DNA from: Leptospira sp. WS92.C1 | Lineage (GTDB): Bacteria; Spirochaetota; Leptospiria; Leptospirales; Leptospiraceae | Direction of reading: 5' to 3' | DNA: 64,000 nucleotides | Assembly: GCF_040833975.1 (NCBI RefSeq) | Contig: NZ_CP162130.1 | Span: forward strand, 3,460,001-3,524,000 | Shown: positions 21,244-35,902 of the stretch, piece by piece | Layout: each line of letters starts with the position of its first letter | How positions within the stretch are numbered: the first letter of the stretch is position 1 | Position numbers and translations under genes: made by a program | Notes under the pieces: generated by a model | Told to the model about the DNA's origin: nothing | Database searches by the model: none | The model's input: the letters and a program-made list of their open reading frames with translations, nothing else

Positions 21244-21337
21244 TTTTTTTCGAGACTTAAGAAAATCAAGTCTCGTGACAAATGTCTGACAAAAAATTAT
21301 ATCATGAATTTTCCTCTCGATATAAGCTGGTTGCACT

Positions 21338-21772
<435 letters not shown>

Positions 21773-21780
21773 AACGTTTT

Positions 21781-21815
21781 GGCCGGAAAAACCCTCTTGT
21801 TTTCCGGCCTTTCTC
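21781..21815 (+). terminator. Intrinsic terminator of the cytochrome c gene
   Basis: GGCCGGAAAA pairs with TTTTCCGGCC across a short loop, then TTTCTC. It lies 8 bases past the stop. Confidence 0.88.
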
Positions 21816-21861
21816 TATTTTCCACTGGTATTTTTATGCCGCACGTAGGGACTATACTTTT

Positions 21862-22077
21862 GTGAGTTCCAATACCCCTCGGACACCCTGCGGTGAAAAT
21901 TGCGGAATGAGTAGAACCTCTCCCGATACTCGAGAAGAAAAAAAATATTCCAATTTTGCGATCTTTCTCATTCTTTTCGGAATTTCGTCTAAACCGAAAG
22001 AAGTGAAGTTCTTTTGCAAAAAATGCGGAAGACAATTCGATCAATTGTCGCCGGATGAAATCGAAAATTATGTGTAA
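21862..22077 (+). CDS. Small zinc-ribbon-like protein
   Basis: 71 residues from a GTG at 21862 with AGGGAC upstream; an ATG at 21907 would give 56. The C-terminus has FFCKKCGRQFDQLSPDEIENY, half a zinc ribbon, and the N-terminus has CGENC, which could supply the other Cys pair. It lies before the STAS gene in the same direction. Coding status is plausible but not proved. Confidence 0.55.
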   Translation: MSSNTPRTPCGENCGMSRTSPDTREEKKYSNFAIFLILFGISSKPKEVKFFCKKCGRQFDQLSPDEIENYV

Positions 22078-22126
22078 TTCGATTGACTTTAACGGAATTT
22101 AACGGTTTTTAGTTGAAAGATTCCTT

Positions 22127-22465
22127 ATGTCCGACGATTTCAAAATTTTCGTAGATCTCTCCGTTTCCGTTCCCATCATTCACATTGAAGGAGAGATCAC
22201 TTCCGAAGCCGACGAAGAAATCGTTGGCAAATATGATTCCATTCCCGCAGAAAAAAGAGGCAGAGTCATACTTAATTTTCAGGGAACCTCTTATATCAAT
22301 TCCGCCGGAATCGCGACCTTGATCAGTCTGATTACAAGAGCCTCCGAGACAAAAGGGAAAATCGAATTTGCCGGGCTGAACGAACATTTCAGAAAGGTAA
22401 TGGACATTGTCGGATTGACCGACTTTGTTCTCATTCACAATACTCTACAAGAAGCCCTTAAGTAA
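22127..22465 (+). CDS. STAS-domain anti-sigma factor antagonist
   Basis: 112 residues, one STAS domain. YINSAGIATLISLITRA carries the Ser that a kinase of the RsbW/SpoIIAB type would phosphorylate. Such proteins release sigma factors or control other partners when unphosphorylated. A second STAS gene lies at 57685. No anti-sigma kinase is adjacent. Its 3' end overlaps the 3' end of kdsB on the other strand by 8 bases. Confidence 0.88.
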   Translation: MSDDFKIFVDLSVSVPIIHIEGEITSEADEEIVGKYDSIPAEKRGRVILNFQGTSYINSAGIATLISLITRASETKGKIEFAGLNEHFRKVMDIVGLTDFVLIHNTLQEALK

Positions 22466-23198
22466 CCCAACCTCGTTTTTTAAAATCTTCGATTACAATT
22501 CCCAAATCCTCCGGTGTGTCCACGGATAAGCCGGCTTCCCGAGCGATAAACACCCCGATTCCATAACCAGCCTCGATTGCACGAAGTTGTTCCAAAGATT
22601 CCGATTCTTCCAAATTGCTTTTGGGAAGAGAATTGTATTTGAGTAAAAAATCGCGATCGTATCCGTAGATTCCCAGATGACGATAGAGCGGCACGATTGC
22701 CTTAAACTGACTTGGGATCAAAGATCTTGAAAAATAAATCGCCTTTCCGTTTTGATCGATGACGACCTTTACACGATTGGGATCGATTCCGTGTGTTGGA
22801 TCCAAAAGAGGAACCGCGGCCGTACTCATCATCCATTCCGGATGCGAAGCCTTTAGACTCGCTACGCCGTCAATCAACTCGGGTTCGATTCCTGGTTCGT
22901 CTCCCTGAATGTTTATGATGATCGGATAGTCCGTAAATTTTTCCGCGACTTCGATGATCCGATCCGTTCCAGATGGATGATCTACTTTTGTCATCACACT
23001 CTTTCCACCGAAATCCTGTACAACTTTGTGAATTCGATCGTCGTCCGTCGCTACGACCAACTCGGATAGAGTGTTGGACAGGGAGGCGTTCCTGTATGTC
23101 CACTCTATCATCGTTTTATCACCGATCTTTGCCAAGGGTTTACCCGGAAATCGAGAGCTCGCATAACGCGCCGGAATGACCCCGAGAATTTTTCTCAT
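22458..23198 (-). CDS. kdsB: 3-deoxy-manno-octulosonate cytidylyltransferase (CMP-KDO synthetase)
   Basis: 246 residues, the normal length. The N-terminus MRKILGVIPARYASSRFPGKPL is the nucleotide-binding motif, with VVATDDDRI near residue 50 and NIQGDEP near 97. It makes CMP-KDO for lipopolysaccharide. The start overlaps the stop of fliL, so it is translated as the last gene of the flagellar motor operon, an unusual mix of motility and LPS genes. Confidence 0.96.
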   Translation of the reverse strand: MRKILGVIPARYASSRFPGKPLAKIGDKTMIEWTYRNASLSNTLSELVVATDDDRIHKVVQDFGGKSVMTKVDHPSGTDRIIEVAEKFTDYPIIINIQGDEPGIEPELIDGVASLKASHPEWMMSTAAVPLLDPTHGIDPNRVKVVIDQNGKAIYFSRSLIPSQFKAIVPLYRHLGIYGYDRDFLLKYNSLPKSNLEESESLEQLRAIEAGYGIGVFIAREAGLSVDTPEDLGIVIEDFKKRGWVT

Positions 23199-23722
23199 CA
23201 GTTGACGATAAATTCCGTAAAGTAAACTTCCTGGATCTTTCCTTCGGTAAGAATGTGATTCACCTGCGCTTTGATCTCTTCCCGAAGATCCAATTGATCC
23301 TCGATATTGATCAGCTCGTCTTTGGACTTTCTTCCCACGATCAGGTTGATTAAATCCCGCATCTGCGCGTTTCTTTCCGCAAGTTCCGCGGACAAGGTCT
23401 GATCTTCTTTGGCGATCCCGAAGGCCAACTTCATTTTTACGAAGTGCGCCTCGCCCTTATCCGATGTGTTGATCCGAAATTCTTCCGTAAAATTATAGTT
23501 CGCTAACGGCGGAGGGGGTTTTACTAAAGCAACATTTTTCATCTGTTTGAACGTGCTCGTAGCCGTTTGTTTTGCCACTACCATTGCGATAATCGCAACG
23601 ATGATAATTCCAAAGATAGCCCCTGCTACGTAGAGAAGCCATTTGATAATGGGAGATGTTCCGCCACCGCCCTCGGCGGCGGGGAGCCCGCCTTCTTCCT
23701 CATCTATTTCCGCATCACCCAT
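23198..23722 (-). CDS. fliL: Flagellar basal-body protein FliL
   Basis: 174 residues. An acidic, Gly-rich N-terminus is followed by one membrane segment (about residues 27-50) and a periplasmic domain ending in IQEVYFTEFIVN, typical of FliL C-termini. FliL surrounds the stator units and modulates their activation. It lies directly downstream of motB, in the order motA-motB-fliL common to spirochaetes. Confidence 0.93.
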   Translation of the reverse strand: MGDAEIDEEEGGLPAAEGGGGTSPIIKWLLYVAGAIFGIIIVAIIAMVVAKQTATSTFKQMKNVALVKPPPPLANYNFTEEFRINTSDKGEAHFVKMKLAFGIAKEDQTLSAELAERNAQMRDLINLIVGRKSKDELINIEDQLDLREEIKAQVNHILTEGKIQEVYFTEFIVN

Positions 23723-23761
23723 TGGTTTGCCTCCTGAATTTTGACGTTTGTTGTTCTTCCG

Positions 23762-24589
<828 letters not shown>

Positions 24590-24604
24590 AGTGAAAGACC
24601 GAGT

Positions 24605-25387
<783 letters not shown>

Positions 25388-25392
25388 GATAT

Positions 25393-25617
<225 letters not shown>

Positions 25618-25622
25618 AACAA

Positions 25623-26723
<1,101 letters not shown>

Positions 26724-27073
26724 ATCCTAAACATCGGCAAAATCCAGGATTCCCCGTTGAGAGAAAGTAGGAACTCCCTCTATCCAAAAGTTGGGTGGGA
26801 AGTGCGGGAACAACTACCGCAAGTTTTGAAATCACACTTGGGAATCGGAAATTGTAGGAACTCCTAACTTCAAGATCGGACGGTGGACAGAATTCTCTAA
26901 ATGTAGGAACTCCTAATTTTAAATTGAAATCAGCCGAAGCTCGTTGTTCCGACAAAATGCTTATTTGAAAATCTTCTTGAAGCCGGACTTCAAGTCCGAT
27001 ACTCGATAAAATTTCGGAGAGACATGAATTTTAAAAAATTCCCCTCAGGATGGACAATCTCGAAGAGAAATTC
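26724..27073. repeat. Intergenic stretch with three GTAGGAACTCC copies
   Basis: Exact copies of GTAGGAACTCC lie at 26767, 26854 and 26903, with a related GTGGGAAGTGCGGGAAC around 26815. The gap between the glycosyltransferase and SnoaL-like genes has no gene I recognise. The copies all have the same orientation. Confidence 0.75.
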
Positions 27074-27493
27074 TTATTTGTGTTCAGTTTTAAAAATCTT
27101 AGTAAAAAAAGAACCGGCTGCTTCGGGACTTGCAAAAAAATGAGTTCCTTCCACAATTTTTCCATCGGAGAATTTCCAAAGAACACAAACGAGGTGATCG
27201 ATATTATTTCCATCCTCTCGATCAGTTTGAATCCTCTGACTCTCGATCACATAATCCTCGTTTGCACCGATCACCAATTTCTCGGCCTTGACTTTGGATT
27301 GTCCCATGATGGATCCCATCGTATCAAAAAATCCGATGACATCTTCAAAACCGTTTTTGATTCCGCTATACGGATGTTGTCCGGGAAAACTCCACGTCAC
27401 ACTGTCAGCAAGAACGTTTCGAAGTGAATTCAGATCCCGTTTACCGTAGGCATCAAAAAAACGGTCAATAATTTCTAAATTCGGATGTTTCAT
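27074..27493 (-). CDS. SnoaL/NTF2-like protein
   Basis: 139 residues with the cone-shaped NTF2 fold pattern: an N-terminal helix (IDRFFDAYGKRDLNSLRNVL), then VTWSFPGQHPYSG and later strands (CVLWKFSDGKIVEGTHFFA). SnoaL-like proteins act as hydrolases, isomerases or small-molecule binders. No catalytic residue is certain. It lies downstream of the MCE gene in the same direction, 34 bases apart. Confidence 0.82.
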   Translation of the reverse strand: MKHPNLEIIDRFFDAYGKRDLNSLRNVLADSVTWSFPGQHPYSGIKNGFEDVIGFFDTMGSIMGQSKVKAEKLVIGANEDYVIESQRIQTDREDGNNIDHLVCVLWKFSDGKIVEGTHFFASPEAAGSFFTKIFKTEHK

Positions 27494-27527
27494 ACAAACC
27501 GGCTTTTATCCAATAAAAATCGGATTC

Positions 27528-28328
27528 TTATAACTTTCCAAAATAGTAATCGTTGGAAACGCTTCCGATCAGCGTGGTCCTGCGATACATGTTGATCGTA
27601 AAAGGAGTCGGAGCGGATCTTTCGATTTTACGATATCCTTCCGTATAACGTCTCGCATCGTTTCCAAAAATTCGCGCATCCGTCAGAAGCTCCATCACGT
27701 TATCGTAGGTTTCGGGAGAATGAATCATTTTCGGAAGTGTACCGCGATTGGATTTAAACTTTTCCGAAATTTCATAAAGGTTCATAAAAGAAACCCGAAT
27801 GTCCTCGCGATTCTCACGAATCACTCCCGTGGAAGCCGCAAAAAAATCCTCATAGTAATCCGCGGATGGCAGAAAGTCCGGAGCGTTTTGTTCCTCATCC
27901 AAATAGGTAGGTTGGAAAAATGTCGTATCTTCCTTTTCCGAAGAACCGGGATCGATGTCGATCGTTCTTCCGGAAAGAATCGTATTGGTCTGAAAGGTGA
28001 CTTTATAATTATCCCAAAGAGTGATCGGTTCTTTTAAGCGAATCTCGATTTCGATCGCCTTGGTTTGTTGCGGAGTTAAAAATCGTTGATCGTCTACCTC
28101 GTCGATCGAAACCACATCCAAGCTTCGAACGATTCCCCTTTCCACTCCCAAGATTCGAACCGGGGCTCCCGGATGAATTCCTTCCAAACGTGGATAGTAG
28201 ATTTTCATCGTATATGGATATTCATCTTTGTTTCCTGCCTTTTCGATCACGGAAATATACATACTGAGTGAAAATGAAAGAAAGAAGATCACCCCGGTAA
28301 GAATGGCTGTGTGTTTTGAAAGATTCAT
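27528..28328 (-). CDS. MCE/MlaD-domain membrane protein
   Basis: 266 residues from the ATG at 28328. There is one N-terminal membrane anchor (about residues 8-28), then an MCE domain with [30 protein letters not shown]. MlaD-type proteins form hexameric lipid shuttles in the periplasm that move phospholipids between membranes. The ABC partner genes mlaE and mlaF are not adjacent. The remainder has no clear domain. Confidence 0.85.
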   Translation of the reverse strand: MNLSKHTAILTGVIFFLSFSLSMYISVIEKAGNKDEYPYTMKIYYPRLEGIHPGAPVRILGVERGIVRSLDVVSIDEVDDQRFLTPQQTKAIEIEIRLKEPITLWDNYKVTFQTNTILSGRTIDIDPGSSEKEDTTFFQPTYLDEEQNAPDFLPSADYYEDFFAASTGVIRENREDIRVSFMNLYEISEKFKSNRGTLPKMIHSPETYDNVMELLTDARIFGNDARRYTEGYRKIERSAPTPFTINMYRRTTLIGSVSNDYYFGKL

Positions 28329-28334
28329 AAACAA

Positions 28335-28691
28335 ATTGGGTTGATTATAAGATCGGTATCGAATTCATCTCTGTTCCAAGAAGAAGTTCTTTTTTTTGGA
28401 AAAAATCGATTCCTTAAGGAAGGGACTTCTTCTTTTACTCGATTCAAACGGATCTGCCCACCGGAAGAATGTGGGAACTCCCCTTTTTCGACAGAGAAAA
28501 GAAAGGGTGTAATCCATTTAGATCGACGCTCGTTTCTGCTTTGCGGAAAGCCCACGCAGAACTCGAACCTTCTTCCCTAACCAACATCTCATTCCCCACG
28601 AGTCACCGTGTAATCCTAAAAACAAGCTGTACTTCTACAAAGAAATCCCCGATATTGGAATCAGAGAAGAAATTTCCCTGAAGAATTTATA
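28335..28691. other. Intergenic between MCE gene and ftsQ, no gene seen
   Basis: The divergent gap holds a GTGGGAACTCC copy at 28471-28481. It should contain the promoter of the fts operon, but I cannot place one with confidence. Short open frames here look like shadows. Confidence 0.4.
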
Positions 28692-29438
<747 letters not shown>

Positions 29439-29439
29439 T

Positions 29440-30669
29440 ATGTTGGAGCCAAGAGATAGAATCATCGCAGCGCTTGATCTCGGAACTTCTTTGACAAAAG
29501 TAGTCGTGGCCAGACCCATCTCGGAATACGAAGTAGAGATCATCGGAACCGGAGCTTATCCTTCCTCCGGGGTCAAAAACGGATCCATTATCAATATAGA
29601 ATCCACCACTCGTTCGATCATAGAAGCGGTGAGTGAAGCGGAACTCATGTCCGGCCAAGAAATCACATCGATCGCGGTAAACATCACCGGAAAAACGGTT
29701 AAGGCGGACAACTCGAAAGGTGTGGTGGCCATCACCAACCGCGACAGAACCGTCGCGGAACCCGACGTGGTCCGAGTCATCGAAGCCGCACAGGCAATTC
29801 GAGTTCCTGCGGATCAACAAATCCTTCATGTTCTTTCCAAGGAATTTTCCGTGGATGACCAAACGAGTATCCGCGATCCCATCGGTATGACCGGAGTACG
29901 TCTGGAAGCGGAAGTTCATATCGTTACCGCTGGTATAACAGCAATTCATAATTTAGAAAAATGTATCGAATCCTCTGGGCTTCACTGCGAGGTCATGATT
30001 CTCTCCAGTCTTGCGTCCTCGGAGGCAGTCTTGACTTCCGGAGAAAAAGACTTGGGAACCGCGGTCTTAGACATAGGATCCGGGATCTGCGATCTGATCG
30101 TCTATGTTGACGGAGGGATCGCGTATTCTTCCGTGATTCCCTTTGGCGGAATCAATGTCACAAGCGATATCTCGATCGGACTCAAGACCACATTGGAAAC
30201 GGCCGAACTTCTCAAAAAAAGATACGGGCACACGATCCTCTCCGAAATCGATCCGACCGAAACGATAGAAATTCCCCCGATCAGCGGAAGACCCGCTAGA
30301 CAGGTTCTTCGAGAAGAATTGGTTGCAATCATAGAACCAAGAATGCGTGAAATTTTCGAGATGGTGGACAAGGAACTCCATAAGTCCGGAAAAAAAGGGT
30401 TTCTCGCCGGAGGAGTGATTCTCACCGGAGGCGGAAGTCTTTTGGAAGGAATCGATACCCTCGCCGAAGACGTATTTCGTCTAACGGCATCCAGAGCCAG
30501 ACCGGGAGGAATCAGCGGACTCGCAGAAAAAGCGTCCTCGCCAGAATTTTCCACGGTCATCGGAATGATCAAATACGCAGATAGAATGACGGACATGGAT
30601 CAAAAATCCGTGGACCGTTCGGAAGGTTGGACGAAAAAAATCAGAAGATGGATCGAAGAGAATCTTTGA
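29440..30669 (+). CDS. ftsA: Cell division protein FtsA
   Basis: 409 residues from the ATG at 29440, one base after the ftsQ stop. It is an actin-fold ATPase: phosphate-1 [10 protein letters not shown], phosphate-2 [13 protein letters not shown] (about residue 210), adenosine loop [10 protein letters not shown] (about 330). The C-terminus [14 protein letters not shown] is an amphipathic membrane-targeting helix. It anchors FtsZ to the inner membrane. Confidence 0.96.
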   Translation: MLEPRDRIIAALDLGTSLTKVVVARPISEYEVEIIGTGAYPSSGVKNGSIINIESTTRSIIEAVSEAELMSGQEITSIAVNITGKTVKADNSKGVVAITNRDRTVAEPDVVRVIEAAQAIRVPADQQILHVLSKEFSVDDQTSIRDPIGMTGVRLEAEVHIVTAGITAIHNLEKCIESSGLHCEVMILSSLASSEAVLTSGEKDLGTAVLDIGSGICDLIVYVDGGIAYSSVIPFGGINVTSDISIGLKTTLETAELLKKRYGHTILSEIDPTETIEIPPISGRPARQVLREELVAIIEPRMREIFEMVDKELHKSGKKGFLAGGVILTGGGSLLEGIDTLAEDVFRLTASRARPGGISGLAEKASSPEFSTVIGMIKYADRMTDMDQKSVDRSEGWTKKIRRWIEENL

Positions 30670-30693
30670 CCCGTCCCCCAAAGGAAATACACA

Positions 30694-31899
30694 ATGATCC
30701 GATTTGAAGAAGAAACAAAAACAAACCCCGCAGTCATCAAAGTATTCGGAGTCGGCGGTGGCGGAATGAACGCAGTCACCCGTATGTCCAACTCCACACT
30801 CAAAGGAGTTGAGTTTGCAATTCTCAACACGGACGAACAAGTGCTGCTTCGTTCCGCGGTGGAAAATAAAATCATCTTGGGAACCAAGATCACTCGTGGC
30901 ATGGGAGCCGGAGGAGATCCGGAACTCGGCTATAAAGCCGCGGAAGAAGACAAGGAGAGGATTCAGTCCGCAGTCAGAGGCGCAGACATGGTCTTTATCA
31001 CCGCGGGAATGGGAGGTGGAACCGGAACCGGAGCCGCACCTGTGATCGCGAAAATCGCAAAGGAGATGAAATGTCTCGTTGTGGGGGTGGTGACTCTTCC
31101 GTTTTCGTTTGAAGGCAGAAGAAGAATGGAACTCGCCCGCAAAGGAATCGAACAACTCCGTTCTCATGTGGATACCCTCATTCTCATCAACAATGATTCC
31201 ATCTTCAGAGTCGTGGATAAAAACACTCCGATCGATCTCGCCTTTCAGGTGATCGACGACATTCTTCTCAACGCGGTGAGAGGAATCAGCGATATCATCA
31301 ACAACCCCGGACTGATCAATGTGGATTTCGCGGATGTAAAAACGATCATGCGGGATACGGGAGATGCGGTCATGGGAGTCGGCGAAGGAAGCGGAGAAGG
31401 CAAGGTCAAGGAAGCGGTAGAATACGCGATCAACAATTCTCTGCTGGATTCGACTTCGATCGCGGGTGCGTCTTCACTGCTCATCAACGTTTCCGGGGGA
31501 AAGGATCTCACGATCTCCGATTGGAACGAAGTCTCCGGAATCATCACTTCTCAGGTGGATCCGAACGCAAACATCATCATCGGTTTACATGAAGACGAAA
31601 GTCTATCCAATCGAATTCGAGTTACGGTCATTGCGACCGGTTTTAGCAAACGTTCTTCCACGGGTAAATTGATTCAAAACCAGGATTTGACAACAAGAGT
31701 TCAGGAGAATTACGGTTTTCAGCGCAAGGCTGTGGGAATGGAAACTTCTTCGGAAAGGAAAGACTTTTTCCAAGAGGACAATGCGGAATCCAACCGAGCG
31801 TCGTCTCCAGGATCCTTGAAATTCCGTCCTTCCAACGGTTCGAAAACGGAAGACTACGATATCCCTGCTTATTTGAGAAGAAACAGTTCCAATCCTTAG
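30694..31899 (+). CDS. ftsZ: Cell division protein FtsZ
   Basis: 401 residues, tubulin-like GTPase. The N-terminal nucleotide site is VGGGGMNAV, the tubulin signature is [13 protein letters not shown], and the T7 loop follows NVDFADV. A variable linker then leads to the C-terminal peptide [10 protein letters not shown], the FtsA-binding tail. It forms the division ring. Twenty-four bases separate it from ftsA. Confidence 0.98.
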   Translation: MIRFEEETKTNPAVIKVFGVGGGGMNAVTRMSNSTLKGVEFAILNTDEQVLLRSAVENKIILGTKITRGMGAGGDPELGYKAAEEDKERIQSAVRGADMVFITAGMGGGTGTGAAPVIAKIAKEMKCLVVGVVTLPFSFEGRRRMELARKGIEQLRSHVDTLILINNDSIFRVVDKNTPIDLAFQVIDDILLNAVRGISDIINNPGLINVDFADVKTIMRDTGDAVMGVGEGSGEGKVKEAVEYAINNSLLDSTSIAGASSLLINVSGGKDLTISDWNEVSGIITSQVDPNANIIIGLHEDESLSNRIRVTVIATGFSKRSSTGKLIQNQDLTTRVQENYGFQRKAVGMETSSERKDFFQEDNAESNRASSPGSLKFRPSNGSKTEDYDIPAYLRRNSSNP

Positions 31900-32087
31900 A
31901 TAGGATCGCGATGATCGTTTCCAAAATTCAAAAAAATGTGGGAACTCCTCATTGGATCGGATTGAAAAAGAGTAAGAATGTCCTTTAGTAAAAATCCGTT
32001 GCCGGATCATATCTTGTGGAACATTCTTATTTTTTTGTGAAAACTACTTAGGAAAGAGGAGTTCCTACTTTCTAAAAAGCGAAACCC

Positions 32088-32444
32088 CTAATTGTCGGAG
32101 CTTTCTTCTTTGCCGAATTGTTTACACTCTTTCAAATCTCTAAACTTCTCTTTTGACAGCTCACACTGAACCTGCTTCAGAGTCTTGTCGGACATACAAC
32201 GCAATACAATCGCCCGAGACATATCCGATTTCAAAATTTCTCTCAACATCAGCTGTTGGACTCTCGGGTGAATTTCCTTTTCATCCGCATCCGCAATCAG
32301 CTTTACGTTGTGCATTTGATTTTCCACACACTCCTCTTCGGTAGGAGTTTTTCTACAATCGAGGAAAAACAAAATCGAAAGGAACAGAATACAAAAAAGA
32401 AAAGCGGACTTTCGCCCGCTTTTCCCATTAACTCGTAGTTTCAA
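32088..32444 (-). CDS. lep: LipL41 expression partner, small Cys-containing lipoprotein
   Basis: 118 residues from a TTG at 32444, nine bases after the lipL41 stop; no ATG is available before the signal peptide. The lipobox is FFLDC. The mature part has further Cys and two amphipathic helices (KLIADADEKEIHPRVQQLMLREILKSDMSRAIVLRCM). In L. interrogans the gene after lipL41 encodes Lep, a small lipoprotein needed for stable LipL41. Position, size and lipobox support the same here. A terminator-like hairpin lies in its first codons. Confidence 0.85.
   Translation of the reverse strand: MKLRVNGKSGRKSAFLFCILFLSILFFLDCRKTPTEEECVENQMHNVKLIADADEKEIHPRVQQLMLREILKSDMSRAIVLRCMSDKTLKQVQCELSKEKFRDLKECKQFGKEESSDN
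32392..32423 (-). terminator. Hairpin with T-run inside the 5' end of lep
   Basis: On the transcribed strand AAAAGCGG (32423-32416) pairs with CCGCTTTT (32407-32400) around an 8-base loop, then CTTTTTTG. It looks like the intrinsic terminator of lipL41, yet it lies within lep codons 5-18. Partial read-through would make lep transcript scarcer than lipL41. Confidence 0.6.
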
Positions 32445-32453
32445 AAGATTCTA

Positions 32454-33509
32454 CTATTGTTGCTTAGATTCGTCGACAGCGAAGGTCGCTTCAACTCTCT
32501 TTCTAAGCTCTCGTATATAGCTCTTGTTGGAGCCGGGCAATCCCATTGCTTCTTCGTAAAGCTTAATCGATTGTTCGAAATCACCGTTTGAAAAATAGTA
32601 AGTTCCAAGGTTTGCTTTCGCTCCCCAAGACTTACCACCCGCTTTTTTATCGGCCTTTTCCCACGCTTCTTTTGCTTTTTTAAAGCTTGGAGTTTCTCCG
32701 GTAATTTCTTCGTAACCTTCTTGAAGAAGCGCTTTTACTTCCTCGTTCTCATCTTTAGTAAACACTTCGATTCTTTCTGTTTTTACTAAAGGAGAAAGTC
32801 TGTTCTTGATATAAGTCGCAGCTTCGTCCAGACCTTGTCCGAAAGAGTCCAGAACGGAAGGACATGCAAGATTTCCAACACTGTTGAAAATTTTCGCAGG
32901 GTTAGAAACAACCGCTTTTTTTACTTCTCCGGTTTCAACCTTGATCAAAGTCGCATCCAAAGGAATCAGCATCATACGAACTCCGGTAGGCTTAGAAACT
33001 GGCTCATTTCCAGTATTTACGCTTCTTCCGGTTGCCATAGACGCCGCAAATCCGGCTACTTTCATACCAGCCGCAGCGACGTCGATTTTATTTTCAGTAC
33101 TGCACTCAGTAAACGGTTTTTGATATCCAATGTAAAGGATTGCTTCCGCTCCAATCAGTTTACCGATTTTCGCTCTGGAGTTTGTGATCCCAGTAAGAGA
33201 AAGAGTTCCCTCGTTAAGAATGTCAGCACGTTTGCTAAGATCAGTCAATTTGTAATAAGATTCTTTATCGAATGCTTCAAAAACCTTAGAAGGCATTTGA
33301 TCGATAAAGCTAGAACCTGATCCAAAAATCGATTCCCAAAGACTTTTTTTCGGAGGCTCCACTGCCAAACCTACGTTACGAATGGTTCCAAGAAATTTTT
33401 GAAGCGCGCGGCCATCTTTATCTTTTGGAAATACTGGATATTCTACGTCGACAGTTACTCCGCAGTTGAACAGAAAAGCAAGCATCAGTAGAGTCGATAA
33501 TTTTCTCAT
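32454..33509 (-). CDS. lipL41: Outer membrane lipoprotein LipL41
   Basis: 351 residues. The signal peptide ends in the lipobox LFNC. The mature N-terminus, [20 protein letters not shown], and the C-terminal TPR pair ([29 protein letters not shown]) match LipL41, the third most abundant surface lipoprotein of pathogenic Leptospira, which binds haemin. It differs at many places from L. interrogans, so this is another pathogenic species or lineage. lep follows. Confidence 0.95.
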   Translation of the reverse strand: MRKLSTLLMLAFLFNCGVTVDVEYPVFPKDKDGRALQKFLGTIRNVGLAVEPPKKSLWESIFGSGSSFIDQMPSKVFEAFDKESYYKLTDLSKRADILNEGTLSLTGITNSRAKIGKLIGAEAILYIGYQKPFTECSTENKIDVAAAGMKVAGFAASMATGRSVNTGNEPVSKPTGVRMMLIPLDATLIKVETGEVKKAVVSNPAKIFNSVGNLACPSVLDSFGQGLDEAATYIKNRLSPLVKTERIEVFTKDENEEVKALLQEGYEEITGETPSFKKAKEAWEKADKKAGGKSWGAKANLGTYYFSNGDFEQSIKLYEEAMGLPGSNKSYIRELRKRVEATFAVDESKQQ

Positions 33510-33552
33510 GGTAAAGTAACACCAATCCTGTTTGAATTTTGGGGATAAAACA

Positions 33553-33581
33553 AAACTAAAATTCGAAATGAATCATGTCAA
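33553..33581 (-). promoter_or_regulatory. Candidate lipL41 promoter
   Basis: A perfect TTGACA (33581-33576 on the minus strand) is followed 17 bases later by TAGTTT, a weak -10 match, about 45 bases upstream of the lipL41 ATG. Confidence 0.45.
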
Positions 33582-33680
33582 TATATTTTAGAATAGACTT
33601 TTAGAATTGGATCAAGCTTCCAGATTCTTTCTCAATTTTTTGATTGTAGAAGGGATTTCTTTCATAGAATTTGAAATAGA

Positions 33681-34190
33681 ATGAATTTTGCCGCGCACAA
33701 ACAATTCTTCTGTATTCTCGGTTTAGCAATCCTTTCATTGAATTGTGTCAATCGTGAGAAAAAAAATGACACAATGAGTCAACAAATTATTAGCTGGTTT
33801 TTGGCTTCCGGTTCCAATTCCTCCTGTGTGGAATACTACATTCAAGAAAATCTTTGTTTGAAAACCCCGGTTGCCATCTCTGAAAAATGTTCGAATGCGG
33901 AACTGGGCCGATTCCAAAACGGAATTCAGCCGACAAATCTTCAAACTCGAGAAGTCTTAGAAGAACTCTTGCATTGCTGGAGTAAGTGCAATTCCGGATT
34001 TTATTTAAACTATTCCTCCTCTGGATCTTGTTCCTTTGAAACCGAAGCGGATTATGTCAATGCAAAACGTTCGACAAATAGCGGGCTTCTTTGGAGACAG
34101 TGTCAGTCTAACTGTAATACGGGGGCGGATACCGCCTATCCAAAGTTACACGGAATTTCTACAACGACAACCTATTGGCCTTACCCATGA
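33681..34190 (+). CDS. Cys-rich putative lipoprotein
   Basis: 169 residues. The signal peptide ends in LSLNC, a lipobox. The mature part has about twelve more Cys (for example [32 protein letters not shown]), probably disulphide-bonded in the periplasm or on the surface. I recognise no family. Its TGA overlaps the nadA ATG (ATGA), so the two are coupled, which is odd for a lipoprotein and an NAD enzyme. Confidence 0.75.
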   Translation: MNFAAHKQFFCILGLAILSLNCVNREKKNDTMSQQIISWFLASGSNSSCVEYYIQENLCLKTPVAISEKCSNAELGRFQNGIQPTNLQTREVLEELLHCWSKCNSGFYLNYSSSGSCSFETEADYVNAKRSTNSGLLWRQCQSNCNTGADTAYPKLHGISTTTTYWPYP

Positions 34191-35161
34191 AAACTTTAGA
34201 AGAAGTCACAAAAGCTCTCAAAAACACTTATATGGAACACGAGGTCGAAGCAAAACTTCCTCTGATTCAGGAAATTCAAAGATTAAAAAAAGAAAAAAAA
34301 GCGATTCTACTTGGTCACAATTATATGACCCCGGATGTTTTTCACGGGGTATCCGATATCACGGGCGATTCCCTTTATCTGAGCAAGGTAGCGGCGGATA
34401 CAGACGCAGACATAATTCTGTTTAACGGCGTGCATTTTATGGCCGAAACCGCAAAACTGATGTCCCCTCAAAAAAAAGTTCTCATCGCGGATTTAAAAGC
34501 GGGTTGTTCGCTCGCAGAAAGTATTACAAGACAGGATGTGATCGATCTTAAAAAACAATATCCGGGAATTCCAGTAGTGACTTATGTCAATTGCACTGCG
34601 GACGTAAAAGCGGAAACCGATATCTGCTGCACTTCCGCAAATGCTCTGCAAATTGTGGAATCCCTGGAAAGCGATACCGTTATTTTTTTACCGGATCAAT
34701 ACCTGGCCGCCAACGTTCAAAACCTGACTAAAAAAAAGATCATCACTCATCCGGGTAGTTGTATGGTTCACGAAATGTATTCCGCGGAAGATATAGAACT
34801 CACGAGAAGACAATTTCCCGGAGTCACGGTGATTTCTCATCCGGAATGCAAAACGGAAGTCGTCGATCGTTCCGATTATTCGGGATCCACTTCTCAGATG
34901 AGCGAATTTATCCGTAAGTCGGGGGCAAGGGACATTTTTTTGATCACCGAATGTTCGATGGGTGACAACCTCCGTTCCGAATTTCCGGACAGACATTTTG
35001 TTTCCACCTGTCAGGTATGTCCTCATATGAAACGGATCACCCTCGAAAAAATCAGAGACGCGCTTTTATACGATCAGTATGAAATTCATTTGGATCCGGA
35101 AGTGATCGAAAAAGGAAGAATGTCCGTTCAAAGAATGCTGGACCTTTCGTATAAAAAGTAG
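34187..35161 (+). CDS. nadA: Quinolinate synthase
   Basis: 324 residues from the ATG at 34187. It condenses iminoaspartate with dihydroxyacetone phosphate to quinolinate, the first step toward NAD, using a [4Fe-4S] cluster. Visible are [12 protein letters not shown], the cluster-type Cys regions KAGCSLAES and [21 protein letters not shown], and the C-terminal CQVCPHMK. Length is normal. The stop TAG lies inside a copy of the GTAGGAACTCC word. Confidence 0.95.
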   Translation: MKTLEEVTKALKNTYMEHEVEAKLPLIQEIQRLKKEKKAILLGHNYMTPDVFHGVSDITGDSLYLSKVAADTDADIILFNGVHFMAETAKLMSPQKKVLIADLKAGCSLAESITRQDVIDLKKQYPGIPVVTYVNCTADVKAETDICCTSANALQIVESLESDTVIFLPDQYLAANVQNLTKKKIITHPGSCMVHEMYSAEDIELTRRQFPGVTVISHPECKTEVVDRSDYSGSTSQMSEFIRKSGARDIFLITECSMGDNLRSEFPDRHFVSTCQVCPHMKRITLEKIRDALLYDQYEIHLDPEVIEKGRMSVQRMLDLSYKK

Positions 35162-35317
35162 GAACTCCCCTTTTTTAGACTGGGGTCATCCATCCGAGTG
35201 CCAATCATCGTCGGAACCAATTTTCCCTGGGTCAAAAATCGTTTGGATTCCTCAAAAAATAAGAATCAACGATCAAAAATTTGATTTTAAAGAATATTAT
35301 ATTTTAGGAATTTTAGA

Positions 35318-35803
35318 ATGTATAGAATCGGAAACGGAATCGATTTTCATAAGTTGGAGATAAATCCCGAAAGACCTTTGGTATTGGGGGGAATTCTTTG
35401 CGAATCCGAGTTCGCGCTTGTGGGACATTCCGATGCGGATATTATTTTGCATGCAATTTGCGACGCAGTTCTCGGTGCGCTCGCCTTAGGAGATATCGGA
35501 CAGTATTTTCCGGATACGGATCCAAATCTGAAAAATATCGACAGTAAAAAAATTCTTTCTCAATGTCTCGAGCTGATGAACAAACGGGGTTTTCAGTTCG
35601 TAAACGTCGACTGCACTGTGATCGGCGAAAGACCGAAAATAGCCCCTTTAAAAAATCAAATTACAAATTCGTTAAGCGCCCTTCTTTCTCTTCCTGCGGA
35701 TTGTGTTTCGGTCAAAGCGACCACAACGGAAAAAATGGGAGCTCTCGGCCGTCAAGAAGGAATCGGAACCTTTTGTACGATTCTTTTGGAACGGAGATCA
35801 TAA
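35318..35803 (+). CDS. ispF: 2-C-methyl-D-erythritol 2,4-cyclodiphosphate synthase
   Basis: 161 residues, normal length. The zinc site GIDFHKLE (Asp and His near residues 8-10) and [20 protein letters not shown] near residue 35 are diagnostic. It closes the cyclodiphosphate in the non-mevalonate isoprenoid route. There is an AT-rich 150-base gap after nadA, so it probably has its own promoter. Confidence 0.96.
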   Translation: MYRIGNGIDFHKLEINPERPLVLGGILCESEFALVGHSDADIILHAICDAVLGALALGDIGQYFPDTDPNLKNIDSKKILSQCLELMNKRGFQFVNVDCTVIGERPKIAPLKNQITNSLSALLSLPADCVSVKATTTEKMGALGRQEGIGTFCTILLERRS

Positions 35804-35902
35804 ACAGAAATCCGATCCAAGCACAGATCTTTTTTTGTTTATCCAAAATGAATTCAAAATTTACTCGTTTCGACAAACGATCATCGCAAATAAAAAAACG
35901 GG

